From Serendipita indica DSM 11827 (taxonomy: Eukaryota > Basidiomycota > Agaricomycetes > Sebacinales > Serendipitaceae), in assembly GCA_910890315.1 (NCBI GenBank), contig CAJVGD010000046.1, forward strand, positions 496,001-560,000: a stretch of 64,000 nucleotides of DNA. The letters run 5' to 3'. How positions within the stretch are numbered: the stretch's first letter is position 1; the number at the start of each line of letters is the position of its first letter. Below, piece by piece: positions 24,320 through 35,653 of the stretch. The notes beneath the pieces were generated by a model. It did not search any database. It had not been told where the DNA came from and saw nothing but the letters and a program-made list of their open reading frames with translations. Both the position numbers and the translations under genes were made by a program.

Positions 24320-27300
24320 ATGATCAGAAACCAACGGGAGCACATCGACGTCGGTCCAGTAGGGAATAGACGCAAGACTGGGCATGTTACGCGTGCTTGT
24401 AACACATGTAGGCGAAAGTGGGTACACCGGTCCTATGAAACGCGGCGATGGGACTCTAGGCTGACGTCCAAATCCTTATCCACTTGGATGAAACCACTTT
24501 ATTTGTTCCAGAAAGTCCAAGTGTGATGGTCGTACTCCCGTATGTAGCGCTTGTCAAGCCAGGTGAGCATCCGCCACGCCAATCCTTGACGGCCTTCTAA
24601 CCTGCCTCCAGTGGACACGATGTGAGCCATAACGCTGCTATATGCAATGGATCTCATCCAAGATACAGTGTACATGGACTGCAGATGAAGATTCTCGCAG
24701 ACCAGCGACCAAGCAATACGTCGAGTCTCTCAAGAACACCAACAAGGTTCAGCAAGAGCGTATCCAACGTTTAGAAGCTCTACTCGCTGCAAATGGTATC
24801 TCTGCCGATGGAGGAACCGCTGCCCAACCTGGCGCATCGCAACCAGCCGTCCTCCTCCCTGGAAGCAGTGGACCACGGAGTCAGACACACTCTCCGTCGG
24901 GATCTTGGACTGGTGATCTGCCTCCTGACACATTCTTAGCTCCTGGAAATGATCCAGGTTACGATAGTCTCTCCGACACGGAGAGTGTCGCTGAGAATTT
25001 GAGCAATGCCGCCTCACGTCTTGTGGTGAGTTCGACAATGAGACATACACACATTTTAACATTCATACTAGATCAATGACGGGGATTTGGCTGTTGTCGG
25101 TCCTTCCTCCCTTCAATTCCATCGCCCTTCTCCAATAACTCGAACGATTCCTCTCGAGGACGACTCACGCGATGCACCAAAACATACATTACATATTGGA
25201 GAGGACGTTCCTCACAGTCGCAGTCACTCGAGGAACCCTAGCTTTAATCATAATCGATCTAGATCACACTCGCAAGCGCGCTCCGTCGGCCATTCTCGCT
25301 CTTCCTCCGTCGCCCCCCACGGTTTAACACCGCCCTCTCAAGTGTCAAACTTTGCCGGAAATGTGTCACCTCCGGCAGGCGCAGGCTTATTTGCAAACCT
25401 GTCCCCTCCTCCGGGATCAGCAAGTGTAGGCTATTTCGACCCAGCATCCCCAGGAAGCGATCAAACGGGCCAGGAACCGAGTACCATAGATCACATTTTC
25501 TCAGCAAGCAACCCTCGAGGGGCATTCTCGCCGAATGCTGTGGCAGATGACGACGACGATGATCACTATGACTGGCGTCTTGTCTTGCCCAAAGATATAG
25601 ATATCTCCCGAACCGAGCACGACACTGTCCTCGACACATTCTTCAAGTTCTTCTCAAGCTGGTGCTATAGAACCATTCCCGACCTCTTCCTGCGAGACAT
25701 GAGACGTTACCTCGAAAACTCTCAAGTCCTTGAAAAGTCCCAAAACCTCGAAGATGAGAAAGCCACTGTCACTGGACCGAAGACCGTTCATTATACACCA
25801 ATGTTACACAATGCCATTCTGTCCATCGCTCTCGCTTACTCGGAGGATCCAATGCTATCTAGCCGCTCGACCAGAGCAAAGTTTGTTCAGCAAGCCAAGA
25901 GCACCTTGGAGATTGAGTGCTCCAGACCCAGTCTGGCCTGCGTACAAGCACTCGCGTATATTGCAAGCTTCTACTCTGGTGAAGGCGAGCAGACACTCGG
26001 ATTCCTGTATTTTGGAATGAGCATTCGCATGAGCCAAGCACGTGAGTATTCTCTCTGTTACCAGCAAGTCTGCGACTGACGATCATTTCCAGTCGGTTTG
26101 AGTATCGATTGCTCAGGTTGGGTACGGTCTGGGCATATCTCTGCATTAGATGAAGTGGATCGTGTGTGGACCTACTGGGTCACCTACTCGCTCGACAAAT
26201 GTTGGGCATTCTACGTCGGCCGCGACCATGGGCTACCCAACCCTCTTCTTCGCGCCTCGCAGCCCCCTACAGACCCTACAAGTGCGACTTCTCAAACCTT
26301 CCTGGCCCCTCCGTCGTCTGCTGGATTGCGCTCACCAGTACCCACATTTGATATCCACTACCCGTTGCCAGACGAGAGAGCCGACAACCAACCTTGGGAA
26401 TGGAAGTCTCCGCAGAGTTGGGGCTCTGGGCTTCTTCAGCAGCGAAAGTCCTCACCAAACTCTCCGAGCAATGTCTCATCAGCCTTTTATCAAACCTCCA
26501 AGCTCATGGTCCTTGCTACAAAAGTGATGAACGCGATGTACGTTGCCTGTCTCTTGCTGTTTCTTTCCTGAACATCAAGTAGTTGGCGACTTCCCAAAAA
26601 TGCCAGCAGTGAATCCATAGCATCTCTCGCGTACGTCCTGCACAGTACATCTGGCGGCCACTCATCTCTTTTAGGCTTGATGTTGACTCGTGGTTGGAAG
26701 AGCTTCCAGACTCGATGCGTATTACCAGACCCAAGACGACGCAGGCACTTCCGCACATTCTCATGATCAACATGGCGCATCAATGGATCCAAATCGTACT
26801 GCATCGACCCTTTTATCGCCTGTCGCAGAACAAGGCGGACCCTTCTATCAAGCGCTGCGATTCTGGAGCAGAGAAGATCCTTCAGTATCTTGCAGCCTGG
26901 CGTAGGCTCTATGAGCTGCGCTATGTTCCAATTACTGCCGTTCAAATTGCCTTTGTCGCGGGGACGACTTGTCTCTTACGTGCGATTCAGAGTGTCAACA
27001 TGCCAGAGAAACGTCGAACCGCACTCGATGGCGTCAGAGAGATCATTCGTGCGCTCAACGAGATGGGAAGAACGTGGAAATCAGCCAAGCAAAGTGCCGA
27101 TGCTCTTAAGGTGCTGCTCCATGAGCAAGTTTCTGTCAACGAGAGGTCACCCGGTCCAACGAGGTACGTGTAATCCCGCAAGAGAGACTCTACTTAACAC
27201 TCTTTGCAGGCATCCGACTGTAGAACTCCAACCTCCATCGGTTGCCAACTCTCGTGCTGGTACGATGGACATGGCCTTTGAGATTCATTCTGGCAGTCGC

Positions 27301-27807
27301 ATGCCCCTTGGGGGACGCATACTCGAGGAAGTTCGCTTTATGCACGAACCCCATCCCGACCTGGCAATGGGCGACTCGTTGTTCCCGGGTGGCTCTTTTA
27401 CCGCTGATAGTCCCGGAAGCAGTCATAGTGGTCAGTACTTCAATACGGGTGACGGAATGGGAATACACAACGCTGGATACGATGCGACTGGCCAAGGTCA
27501 CTTTGCTGCGGAGAATGCGCTGGGGCTGCCTGGACTCAACATGCAGCCAGGAGTACTTTCACTTGGTGGGCAGAATCCTGGTCTTACGAATTATGGATTC
27601 CCGCAATTTGGACAGTTTATGGATGCCAACCAAGCTCGGCTCCGAGGTGGCGAGTCCTTCCCAAATCACCCTATTGGGCAATTCGGAGCCACTGGTGGAC
27701 ACGGTGCATCTGCGAGTCTTGGAAACACTGCCGAATGGTTCAGTTCCGAGTTTTCATATTCTGGTGTGGGTCCTCAGCAATCGAACCAGCAGTTTTGGGG
27801 CCAATAG
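24320..27807 (+). CDS. Zn2Cys6 transcription factor with fungal_trans domain
   Basis: Nuclear regulator of unknown targets. ATG at 24320. The zinc cluster spans three short exons: RACNTCRRK, then KSKCDGRTPVCSACQA, then SGHDCTW, giving the full C-x2-C-x6-C...C-x2-C-x6-C pattern. A coiled-coil linker (YVESLKNTNKVQQERIQRLEAL) follows. The middle homology region spans about 25560-26960, with DTFFKFFSSWCY, HNAILSIALAYS, DEVDRVWTYWVTYSLDKCW and QIVLHRPFYR, as in XlnR-type factors. The Gly/Asn/Gln-rich C-terminus ends at 27807. About seven introns. The gene is divergent from Argonaute, with starts 185 bases apart. Confidence 0.85.
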
Positions 27808-27941
27808 TGGCGAGTTGGGAATCTAGAAGGTTTTGTATATAAATGGACTTGAAAGATGCTTTGCACCCTCGTGTCGCTGTCCACCTCGTGAGATGTTGGC
27901 TTTATAACTTCGACCTGGCGCCTCCCGATATCGTCCTCGGA

Positions 27942-28882
27942 ATGTCCGATCGAGCGTAAGTTGGTTTGCTGTCGATATACATTTCCAATTTCTGATTGCA
28001 TTGTGCGTTGTAGACATTCGCCTCCTGCTCAAACGAATGAAGCGGTTGACACACAAGAAAGAGGCAAGGTTCAAAGCCGGCCAGACAGGACGAGAAGGAA
28101 ATTAGACCTCAGTCAAAACAAACGGGGGGCGTTCTCAGTGCTTCTTGGAACTCTGAGCAAAGCAAAGAAGGAGGACAAGATCAGGAGTGCATCCGAGGCG
28201 GTAAGCGGACAGCTCTTGGGTATTATCTACGCATTTGAGTGCTCATGACCCTTCTTCTTCTCCTTTATAGGCGCAAAAGCGGGCATTGTTGGAAAAGCGG
28301 CTAAATGCGAAACTGGCCCGCGAGACCATATCCGCAGGGAGAGCGGAACAGTCAAAGAGGATACAGGGCACTGCAAATAAACGGGAGCAAGAACTTGCGA
28401 TGAAGCATAGTCTCGTGGGTTACACCCCTCGCCTTCCAGAAGTTGTACTGACACGCAATGGACAGATGCGACACCGGCAACAACAGTTTCCATCACTTGC
28501 AAAATCACTCTTGTCTTCCGATAATACAGACACCGACCCAGAGTCACTAGATTGGAAGGAAACTCTCTCCACAATAAACCCCCCTCGCCGGCACGGTGCA
28601 AAGCCTACTTCTACTCGCTCTGTAATCTTTTACAAGCCCAAAATACTGCTAGGGTGGCAGGAAACGCTCTTAAACAAGCGGGAGGCGGCAGTGACAAAAG
28701 CCCTGGCGGAGGAGTGGAAAGCGTGGCAGACAGAGTGCTCGGAAGCTCGCGAACAGATATCCCGTTTGCGAAAAGAGGCCGAAGAGCTCCTCAAGGAACT
28801 TCCTGCCGCAGACGAAAACGATGAGGAGATGAAAGATGCTGTCGAGCCTGCTGCAGTTGGCGAGAGTCAGCCTGCGGAGTAA
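27942..28882 (+). CDS. Pinin/SDK/MemA domain protein
   Basis: Likely splicing- or exon-junction-associated nuclear protein of the pinin family. Exon 1 encodes only MSDRA, then a 60-nt intron, then SPPAQTNEAV. The pinin core is RRKLDLSQNKRGAFSVLLG, like RRMFGLLMGTLQKF, followed by a long charged helix (QKRALLEKRLNAKLARE). The end of the domain, with WKAWQ and FYKPKILLGWQETLL, matches EEWNEHNAK...LFYIPG loosely. A second intron lies near 28200-28270. The acidic C-terminus has no domain. About 270 residues, shorter than animal pinin. Confidence 0.75.
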
Positions 28883-29142
28883 ATCTCCACGTAAGTAAGT
28901 TTCCGTGTCTAAGTGCTCATTTCTTGGCTTGAGGGTCGGCGCCCTTTACTGTTCTATCTTGTGAGTGTGTCTCATACTGGCTGGGCTATGCAATTTGACC
29001 ACCCATCAGTTCCATACCGATATACTTGTAGGTACGATCACTTGCCTTACAAATTGAAGCCAGTTTCGCTTTTAAACGACGAGATCTGAGCTTGAACAAG
29101 GACTCGATACACATCATCCAACAACCATAGCTAAAGGGATCG

Positions 29143-30119
29143 CTATCTTTTCTTCTTGTTGCTCTTTCCTCCCCCTCCTGACTTTTGTGTCGGTTCCGGA
29201 GCCGTACTTCCCTGCGTCGCGCCGCCCTTTTTCTTCTTGTTCCCCGTTTCAACGCGAGTCCGCTCACTCTTCTTGATCCATCTCTCTGGGTCAGGTGGTG
29301 GTGTTACACCTGGGATGACCCCTTTGGGAATCCTCGACTTTCTGGGCGCTTTTGGTTTCGGAGCCGGTTCCACAGTGGCATCGACTTGTGTCGTATGCGT
29401 AAGATGTAGTGATGGTAAGGGTGCATCTTCCAACGATTGATTGCGCGGTAGCGGTGGAAGTTGCTGGATAGACGAGAGAAACCCTGTTTGCAGAAAGCTG
29501 AGATGCGTTTCCGCAGCCGTCATGTTGGTTTTAATATCCGCGTATTCATCTATATGGGACGTGGATAATAGGCTATTGTAAATTTCCAACGCGGCAGAAT
29601 AATCGCCCCTTCGATAATTCTATCCGAAACGGTCAGGGGCCAGATGGTCAGACCAAATTGTGAGAATACTAACGATTTGCGCCTGTAGTAGCATCCCCGC
29701 TCTATCGTCTTCATCTACTTCGCCTAAAAGCTCATAGGCCTCTTGTTCGCGCTGGAGCCGGTAAAGAGCGTATGCTCTCTCAAATCCAAACTGCTCTGGG
29801 TTTGCGTCTGTTACCTTTAGAGCTTCTGAATATTGCGACGACTTGAGGAGGAGAAACAATTGCGTCTGCAACGCCTCTTCATCTGCTGGGTCGAGAGCAA
29901 GGACTAGTGGGATGAGATCCCCAGAAGATGTGAGAATAAGGTCAACTCACGCTTCTTTGTCGTCTTCAACGCGTTTGCCAGATGCTCGCCCTCGAGCTGA
30001 TCACACAACGAGCCAAAATATCGCCGTTGCTTTTCTTCTTTGGAGAGAGCGGGCTTTGGAGGAGCCTTTTTGTATTTAGTATTCTTCTGGGGGACCTTTC
30101 TTTTCTGGACTGCGCTCAT
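29143..30119 (-). CDS. srp72: Signal recognition particle subunit SRP72, compact form
   Basis: SRP72 pairs with SRP68 on SRP RNA and helps dock nascent secretory chains at the ER. Start at 30119. The N-terminus has KEEKQRRYFGSL, followed by TPR helices (LLKSSQYSEALKVTD, FERAYALYRLQREQEAYELL, GDYSAALEIYNSLL) and the IKTNMTAAETHLSFL segment, aligning with the human YDEERKTNLSAV block. The C-terminus has the diagnostic RNA-binding motif PPDPERWIKKSERTR and a Lys-rich end (KSNKKKR). The last exon is one open frame joining these two parts, so the protein is only about 290 residues instead of 560-670. The central and later TPRs are missing. Confidence 0.85.
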
Positions 30120-30267
30120 CCTGGTTTAGGCGGAAGGCAAGGAACGACCGAACTAGCGCCACTCGGAGCCATGACCCCTCGGGAACTATAAGTTGTGATT
30201 TATCGGAAATGATTACAGCAAGTCCAATGGTCCACGGTGGCGCGCTGTTTCTCGCCACCACCATCAC

Positions 30268-31905
30268 ATGTACACGTACCGGGATACCGTAAACGCCAAT
30301 CTAGTGAGCCGTTTACGCATCGCTTAATGAAGGGGGATATACTGAAGTAAATTCTAGATATGCTGCATTTGCCGGTTCGTCCCTTCGTCTCTCGGAATTC
30401 ACGCTCAACCGGTTCAGCCATCCATTCGTCAACCCAATTTCTACTACAATCTGTAGTCATACTTTCTGTACTGAATGCATCACAGAGGCGCTCTCTCACA
30501 CACCTCAGTGCCCGGTGGACAGATCATCTCTGCAGAAGTCCGACTTGAAACCAGCAGATCCGATTATTCGCAACGTAGGACAGTTTTCTCATTCTCATAC
30601 GATTTCTGAATTCACAAAGCTCGTTGACGAACTCCTCGTCGAATGTCCAAACAAGTCCAAGGGATGTCAGGAAACGCCCCAGAGACACATGGTCAACGCT
30701 CATGCAAAGGACGTGTGTGACTATGAAGAAGTAGATTGCCCTTCGGCCAAGTGCAAAAGCAAACCGTTGCGCAAGGATCTCAGCACACATCAACTGACCT
30801 GCGACCGGCGGACCATCCAGTGTGCTGCATGTCATCAGACAATCTCCTTTGCAGATGCAGAGGTTCGAACCGTGATCATTTATCCGTAGCATCTTCTCAC
30901 TATGTTCCCAGGTTCACAGAGAGAAATGCCCCTGTGCGATTACGGCCTGTCTCGATTGCGGCGTCGACATTGTGCGCGAAGAGATGCAACGCCACGGTGA
31001 AGCTTGCCCTCTTGCTACCATTACCTGTGTCCATAGCACTACCGGTTGTGCGTGGGTCGGCATTCGGGAGGATTACACAACCTTTCATCTTCCTTCATGT
31101 CCCTACGAGGCATTGAAAGGATTTTTTGCCAACCATGCCAAAGAGAATGCCACATTGAGGCAAGAGGTCTGCATGCTCCGCAGTGGACTACGGGAAGTGA
31201 CCGACGAGATGGCGAAGGCGAAACAAGCCCTCGGTCCATGGTTTCGATCGTCTCCTCAGTCCACTATATCAGCTCAACCTCCAGAAAGGCTACCAGGAAG
31301 GAGGAGACTGTCCAGTCCGTTTACGAATGGTGTCCTGGGCTTTGCAGATCCCCAGCGAGGGACGTCGGAAATTGCGACTCAGCCTTCTGAAAGGTCTGGG
31401 CCGTCCATGTCTCCTCCACCCATGGAAACTACGGGCATGCCTTCTCTCGTCTTGCAAGACTTTACGTCCAGAGCTCAACCTCACACAATGGTACCACCCG
31501 TCAACGTTGAAGGCACGCTCGAAAACTCGCTTTGGTCACTCCGAAATTCAGTGGTTGCGCTGTCTACAGAGTTAGAGTCGCTCAGTCGAAGACAAGAGAT
31601 GCATTTTACGACTGAAATCTTGCGGTTGCACGAAGAGGTGGCTTCATTACGAGCTACCGTACACGGGTTGCGCATGCAGGCACGTCCAGAACCCAGAAGT
31701 GAAAACGAAAAAAAAAACTAACGAGTGCGTGTATTAGGTCCATACGTTTATGAGCAGCAATGTGCTCAGCGGAGGGGTTGGATATACGCAATACGGAGGC
31801 GCGGGAGATTCTGCCACTGTGCGTTATTTGAACCAGAGTCCGCCACCGACAACCGTCATCAGTATCGCAACGCAACATCGCCGCGTGACCGAGAACAAGT
31901 TGTAA
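30268..31905 (+). CDS. RING and TRAF-type zinc-finger protein
   Basis: Probable E3 ubiquitin ligase or adaptor. A tiny first exon (MYTYRDTVNANL) and the next two short exons assemble the RING: CCICRHPFVNP, then CSHTFCTEC and CPVD. The last zinc ligand is Asp in place of Cys. TRAF-type fingers follow (CPNKSKGC, CDYEEVDCPSAKCK, CDRRTIQC, CPCAITACLDCG), ending CAWVG and HLPSCPYE. Then there is a helical stretch (ENATLRQEV) and a Ser/Pro-rich region with a late coiled coil (LHEEVASLRATV). I place the end at 31905 after a last intron with a CTAAC branch and TTAG acceptor. If that intron is retained the protein stops at 31721. Confidence 0.75.
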
Positions 31906-31993
31906 ATGTTTCTATAGGGAGGATATAGAAGAGAGCGTAAACGAGTCAGAGAGTGTGAACGAGTCAAAGAAATGAATGGAGCTCCGGCCAAGC

Positions 31994-32732
31994 TCACGAG
32001 CCAGATGTCAGTGCTGTAGGTTTTCTCCGGCGTAGGAGAACGGGCAAAGGGGTCTCTGCGTCGTCATCGGAACCGTTCTGAGGCTGCGCGTGCAAAGCAG
32101 GTTCCTGAGCTTCCGGATGGGGTGTGGCCCCTTTTGGGCCATCGATAATGGACCCTAAAGAGACTTGAGATGCAAACTGTTTTGCACTCGACCGGCGAGT
32201 GATCGGAGGGGAGGGCGTCCTCGAATGTGGCGGACTGAACAGACCGACGCCGGCCAACTTTAGATTTGCAGCACCTGGGGTCGTGAAATAAATCTGTGGT
32301 GGTGTCCCTGCATCGAGTGAAGGTGGTGGAATCGCTATCGCGGATGGCTTTCGACCTTTGCCCTTGATGACCGAGGCAGAGGCCGCTGGGTCCGCCTCGA
32401 GGACGGGAGTCGAGGATTCGAGGCGTTTTGAAGACGTTGGATGGGCATTATCAATGCCGAGAGTACGGACGATGGCATAGCTGGTGAAATCCTAGAAATG
32501 AGACGGAGACGCAGGAGACGCCGTCAGCCTAGAGTCCAAAACAACGAGTGTTAATGCAGAACCGACTACTCACCAATGCTACAAGGAGAATGACGGGGCT
32601 CGCAACGGCAATCGCCAAGGCATAGAAAATGGCGGCAATACTGGCAATCCAAGACGAGTCTGATGGATTCCAGAGATGAGCAGCACCAATGTTGACTTGT
32701 CTGAGGACGATGTGGACGTCTACGGACACCAT
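31994..32732 (-). CDS. Hypothetical single-pass membrane protein
   Basis: Not recognised. ATG at 32732. A short N-terminal part (VDVHIVLRQVNIGAAHLW) leads to one strong transmembrane helix (IASIAAIFYALAIAVASPVILLVAL). An intron of about 80 nt starts GTGAGT and ends TTTCTAG, joining DFTSYAIVRTLG. The rest is a long hydrophilic, Pro/Ser-rich tail with an ITRRSSAKQF patch and ends LLRRRKPTALTSGS. Topology is likely tail-out, but the membrane is unknown. Converges with the RING/TRAF gene. Confidence 0.55.
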
Positions 32733-32989
32733 GAGATCGTCGCTGGACAAGGTGGTTGATTCCAAGAGTTGACTCTTAATTCCACTCTCCGGCTACCCGG
32801 TAAACTGCCCCGCTGAGCACGAGACGCTCGTTAATCTTTAAATGGATATTATTCATGCTATTCCGCATCTCTCGGCATGGCCCTACGCTGGTCAGTGTCC
32901 GACCGCTGGCAGCAACAAACGCTCACACAACGCTCGTCTGCAGCCGCCTTGGGTGTACTATTATTAACAGGGCTGTATACGGAAAGACC

Positions 32990-33763
32990 ATGTCATCTTC
33001 AAAAACAGACCTGCTTGTCAAATGGGGACGCGACCGGTGAGAGAAATCGACGGCCTTTTGGTCACACCACTCAGACTAGCTATCTAGCATTTCGATTCCA
33101 CTCCCAGACGTCTCGATTACACTCACGGCTCTTAAAAAGGATCTCGCGGACAGAACGGGTCTCGCCATCAATCAGTTCAAACTCGTTCATGGAGGTGCAG
33201 TGCTCAAAGGCGACAATCCCGGTCAGCAAACTGCACTATATCCTCTATAATCGATTAATGTTCCTATAGTCTCTGCCTATGGACTCAAACCTGGCTCGAC
33301 ATTGACCCTTATCGGCTCTGCGACGCCAGCTCCGACAGCACGAGACACATCCGTGACCAAACCCACACTTCCTCGAACCCAAGAAGGTGTCCTCGTCACG
33401 ATCAAAACCGAGCTAGACCACGTGCATGATAAAATTCATCCAGGTCTCGAAAAGTTTTTAAACACGCTTGCACCAGCAGAAGAGGCCCAGGAACCGCGAA
33501 TGGTCAACCCGAGTGATGAAGACTTGCAACAGGAACATGCGAGACTTGGAGAGTTGCTTTTGCAGAGTCTCTTGAGGCTCGACGCCATTACACCAGAGAG
33601 CGAGTGGGAGGATGCGAGGAAGGCGAGGAAAGCTGCGGTCAAAGAGGTTCAGTCCGACCTCGACAAGCTCGATGCGAGCTGGAAGGCGTCTCGTGCAACT
33701 GTTCCTGCCGTGCAGACGAGTCCTGCACATAGTACCAAGCCAAAATCAAAGCGGAGACGGTAA
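32990..33763 (+). CDS. BAG-domain co-chaperone with ubiquitin-like domain
   Basis: Nucleotide-exchange factor for Hsp70. Three exons from ATG 32990. The N-terminal ubiquitin-like fold reads DLLVKWGRDRISIPLP, then LTALKKDLADRTGLAINQFKLV and GLKPGSTLTLIG. The C-terminal BAG helices start near ELDHVHDKIHPGLEKFL and continue with LLLQSLLRLDAI and ARKAAVKEVQSDLDKLD. The protein ends in a basic KPKSKRRR. The domain order matches BAG1 and S. pombe bag101. Introns at 33038-33090 and 33220-33270 are needed to build the ubiquitin-like part. Confidence 0.85.
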
Positions 33764-33863
33764 TCTGTATCTTAGATACCCGCTGCTAATATCACCGAGA
33801 TCAGAGACGGTATTAAGATTGGTAAATAGCTCGATCCTCTATAAAACAGCACAACATAGGACT

Positions 33864-35377
33864 CTACTCCTCCATGTTCGTCAGCCTAGCGTATCGTCCA
33901 GACGAATTCCTTGGTGGAACTCCAAGCGTCTGTCGAAGACGCTTGGTACCGAAAAACCAGATGCAGGCTCCAACAGGGACAGAGACGACGAGGAAAGCAA
34001 GGAAGAAGCTCCAAGGAGAAGTGAGATAGGAATAATCTGATGGAATGCTATTTTGATTGACCGTGTTAGAGGAAGGAGCCGGTGTACTCTCCTCGTCCTG
34101 AATCAGTGGTCAGTGGCCATATCAACTGGTGTGAAGGAGAGAAGACTTTTTAAAGCTCCTCTCGGAGAGGCACCTCGTTGCCGTCAAGATCCTTGACCAC
34201 GGGCATCTCAAGCTATATTTGACATTAGGTTCGGTTTGTTGATACAGGATTATACATACCTCTCCGGAATCTGAGATAACAATGTCAACGACGGGCTTAT
34301 CGCCGGCGGAGGTTTGGGTAGTCTCTGCGCATTGTTTAGACGGTAAAGAGTGATGATACTCAGCATACCAATCTTGGTCACGACGTCCATTCCTTCCAAA
34401 ACCTTGCCAAAGACGACGTGCCTGCCATCCAACCAGGAGGTCTTGACGGTAGTAATAAACTGGAGAGAGGTCAGTAATGGATCAAATATAGGCGGAGAGA
34501 CGATTCAGAGGTAAAGAAACGCATGCGTGGCCGCGGGCCCTCACCCCGCAGCGCCGCTTTCTTTCCAAACCTCCGGGGACGTCTCTCCGCGCACGGGGAA
34601 CGACATATCGTACAAATTGACTGCCGTTGGTGTCACTTCCGGCGTTTGCCATCCTGAAAAAAAAACGATTTCAGCGTCCCCGATGGCTAGCGAGGGTGCC
34701 GGGGCCGCCCCGGAGGCGTAGGACGTACGAAAGAATGCCGGGTCCTGTGTGACGAAGCTTAAAGTTCTCATCCGGAAAACGTTCGCCTATATATGGTGAG
34801 GTTCGAATAGGGAACGCCACGAAAGGGTAGGACGAACCGTAGATCGATTTTCCGCCGGTACCATCTCCACGAGCTGAGACAGCGTCAAAGATGAACTCTT
34901 TGGTTACTAGAAGACCTACTAAAGTCGCCGCCCTGAATCCTGGACGAGGTTTAGTGCGGGTGGGGTAATATGGACGAAACTCACATGAACTGCTTGATCA
35001 CTCGATGAAACTTGGATCCCTTGTAACCAAATCCTAATTCTTTTCCATCCTTGTCTTTGCCAGTAGCAAGTGCGCGGAAGTTCTCCGCCGTCTTGGGGGT
35101 TGTCTTTCCGTGACGTGTCAACCAGTCTGTCCTTGGGCCATAGACCATAATAACCACATACTTTGCCAAACAATCCAATTACGACTTGCAAACGACAGTC
35201 AGGGATATGCTACACAAGATTCGAAGAGGACATACTCCGACCAAGTTCTTGGTCACCTTGCTTGATGTCAAAGTAGACCTGGTTTGTGATGACTGGTCCT
35301 TTAACCGCTTGTACAGTGGTCAAGAATGTTGCAAAAGCAATGAGCGCGAGCGGCAAGAGGGTTTTCAAGGAGAACAT
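33864..35377 (-). CDS. ER cyclophilin (peptidyl-prolyl cis-trans isomerase B type)
   Basis: Proline isomerase of the secretory pathway. ATG 35377 opens a signal peptide ([19 protein letters not shown]). The cyclophilin fold is complete: [77 protein letters not shown] (broken by introns) and [13 protein letters not shown]. Catalytic Arg/Phe/Gln and the Trp of the CsA site are present. One reading ends [14 protein letters not shown] at 34150, with an xEEL-type ER retention tail. Removing a further 76-nt intron starting at GTGCCT, just after NE, instead gives an acidic linker, a transmembrane helix ([19 protein letters not shown]) and a basic tail ending NMEE at 33864. The coordinates span both forms. 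Confidence 0.9.
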
Positions 35378-35653
35378 ATCGACGAAGGGTTCAAGTCACT
35401 TTATTTGACAACCGGCCAAGACTCGTCGCGCACATACTGCCGCGACTCTCAGTAAAAGAAAAGGGACGACCATAAGACGAGAAGGACATTATTGAGCTCC
35501 ATGGATTTAACTACTATGAGAGCCACTCGACAAACTCTCACAGGAATCTGGTTCAGAACGTGTACATGTCCATATCAACATGCCGTCAATTTATCCTCTC
35601 AGACACGTAATATTTATCATATGGGAATGTAATAAAGACATTGATACTATAAA

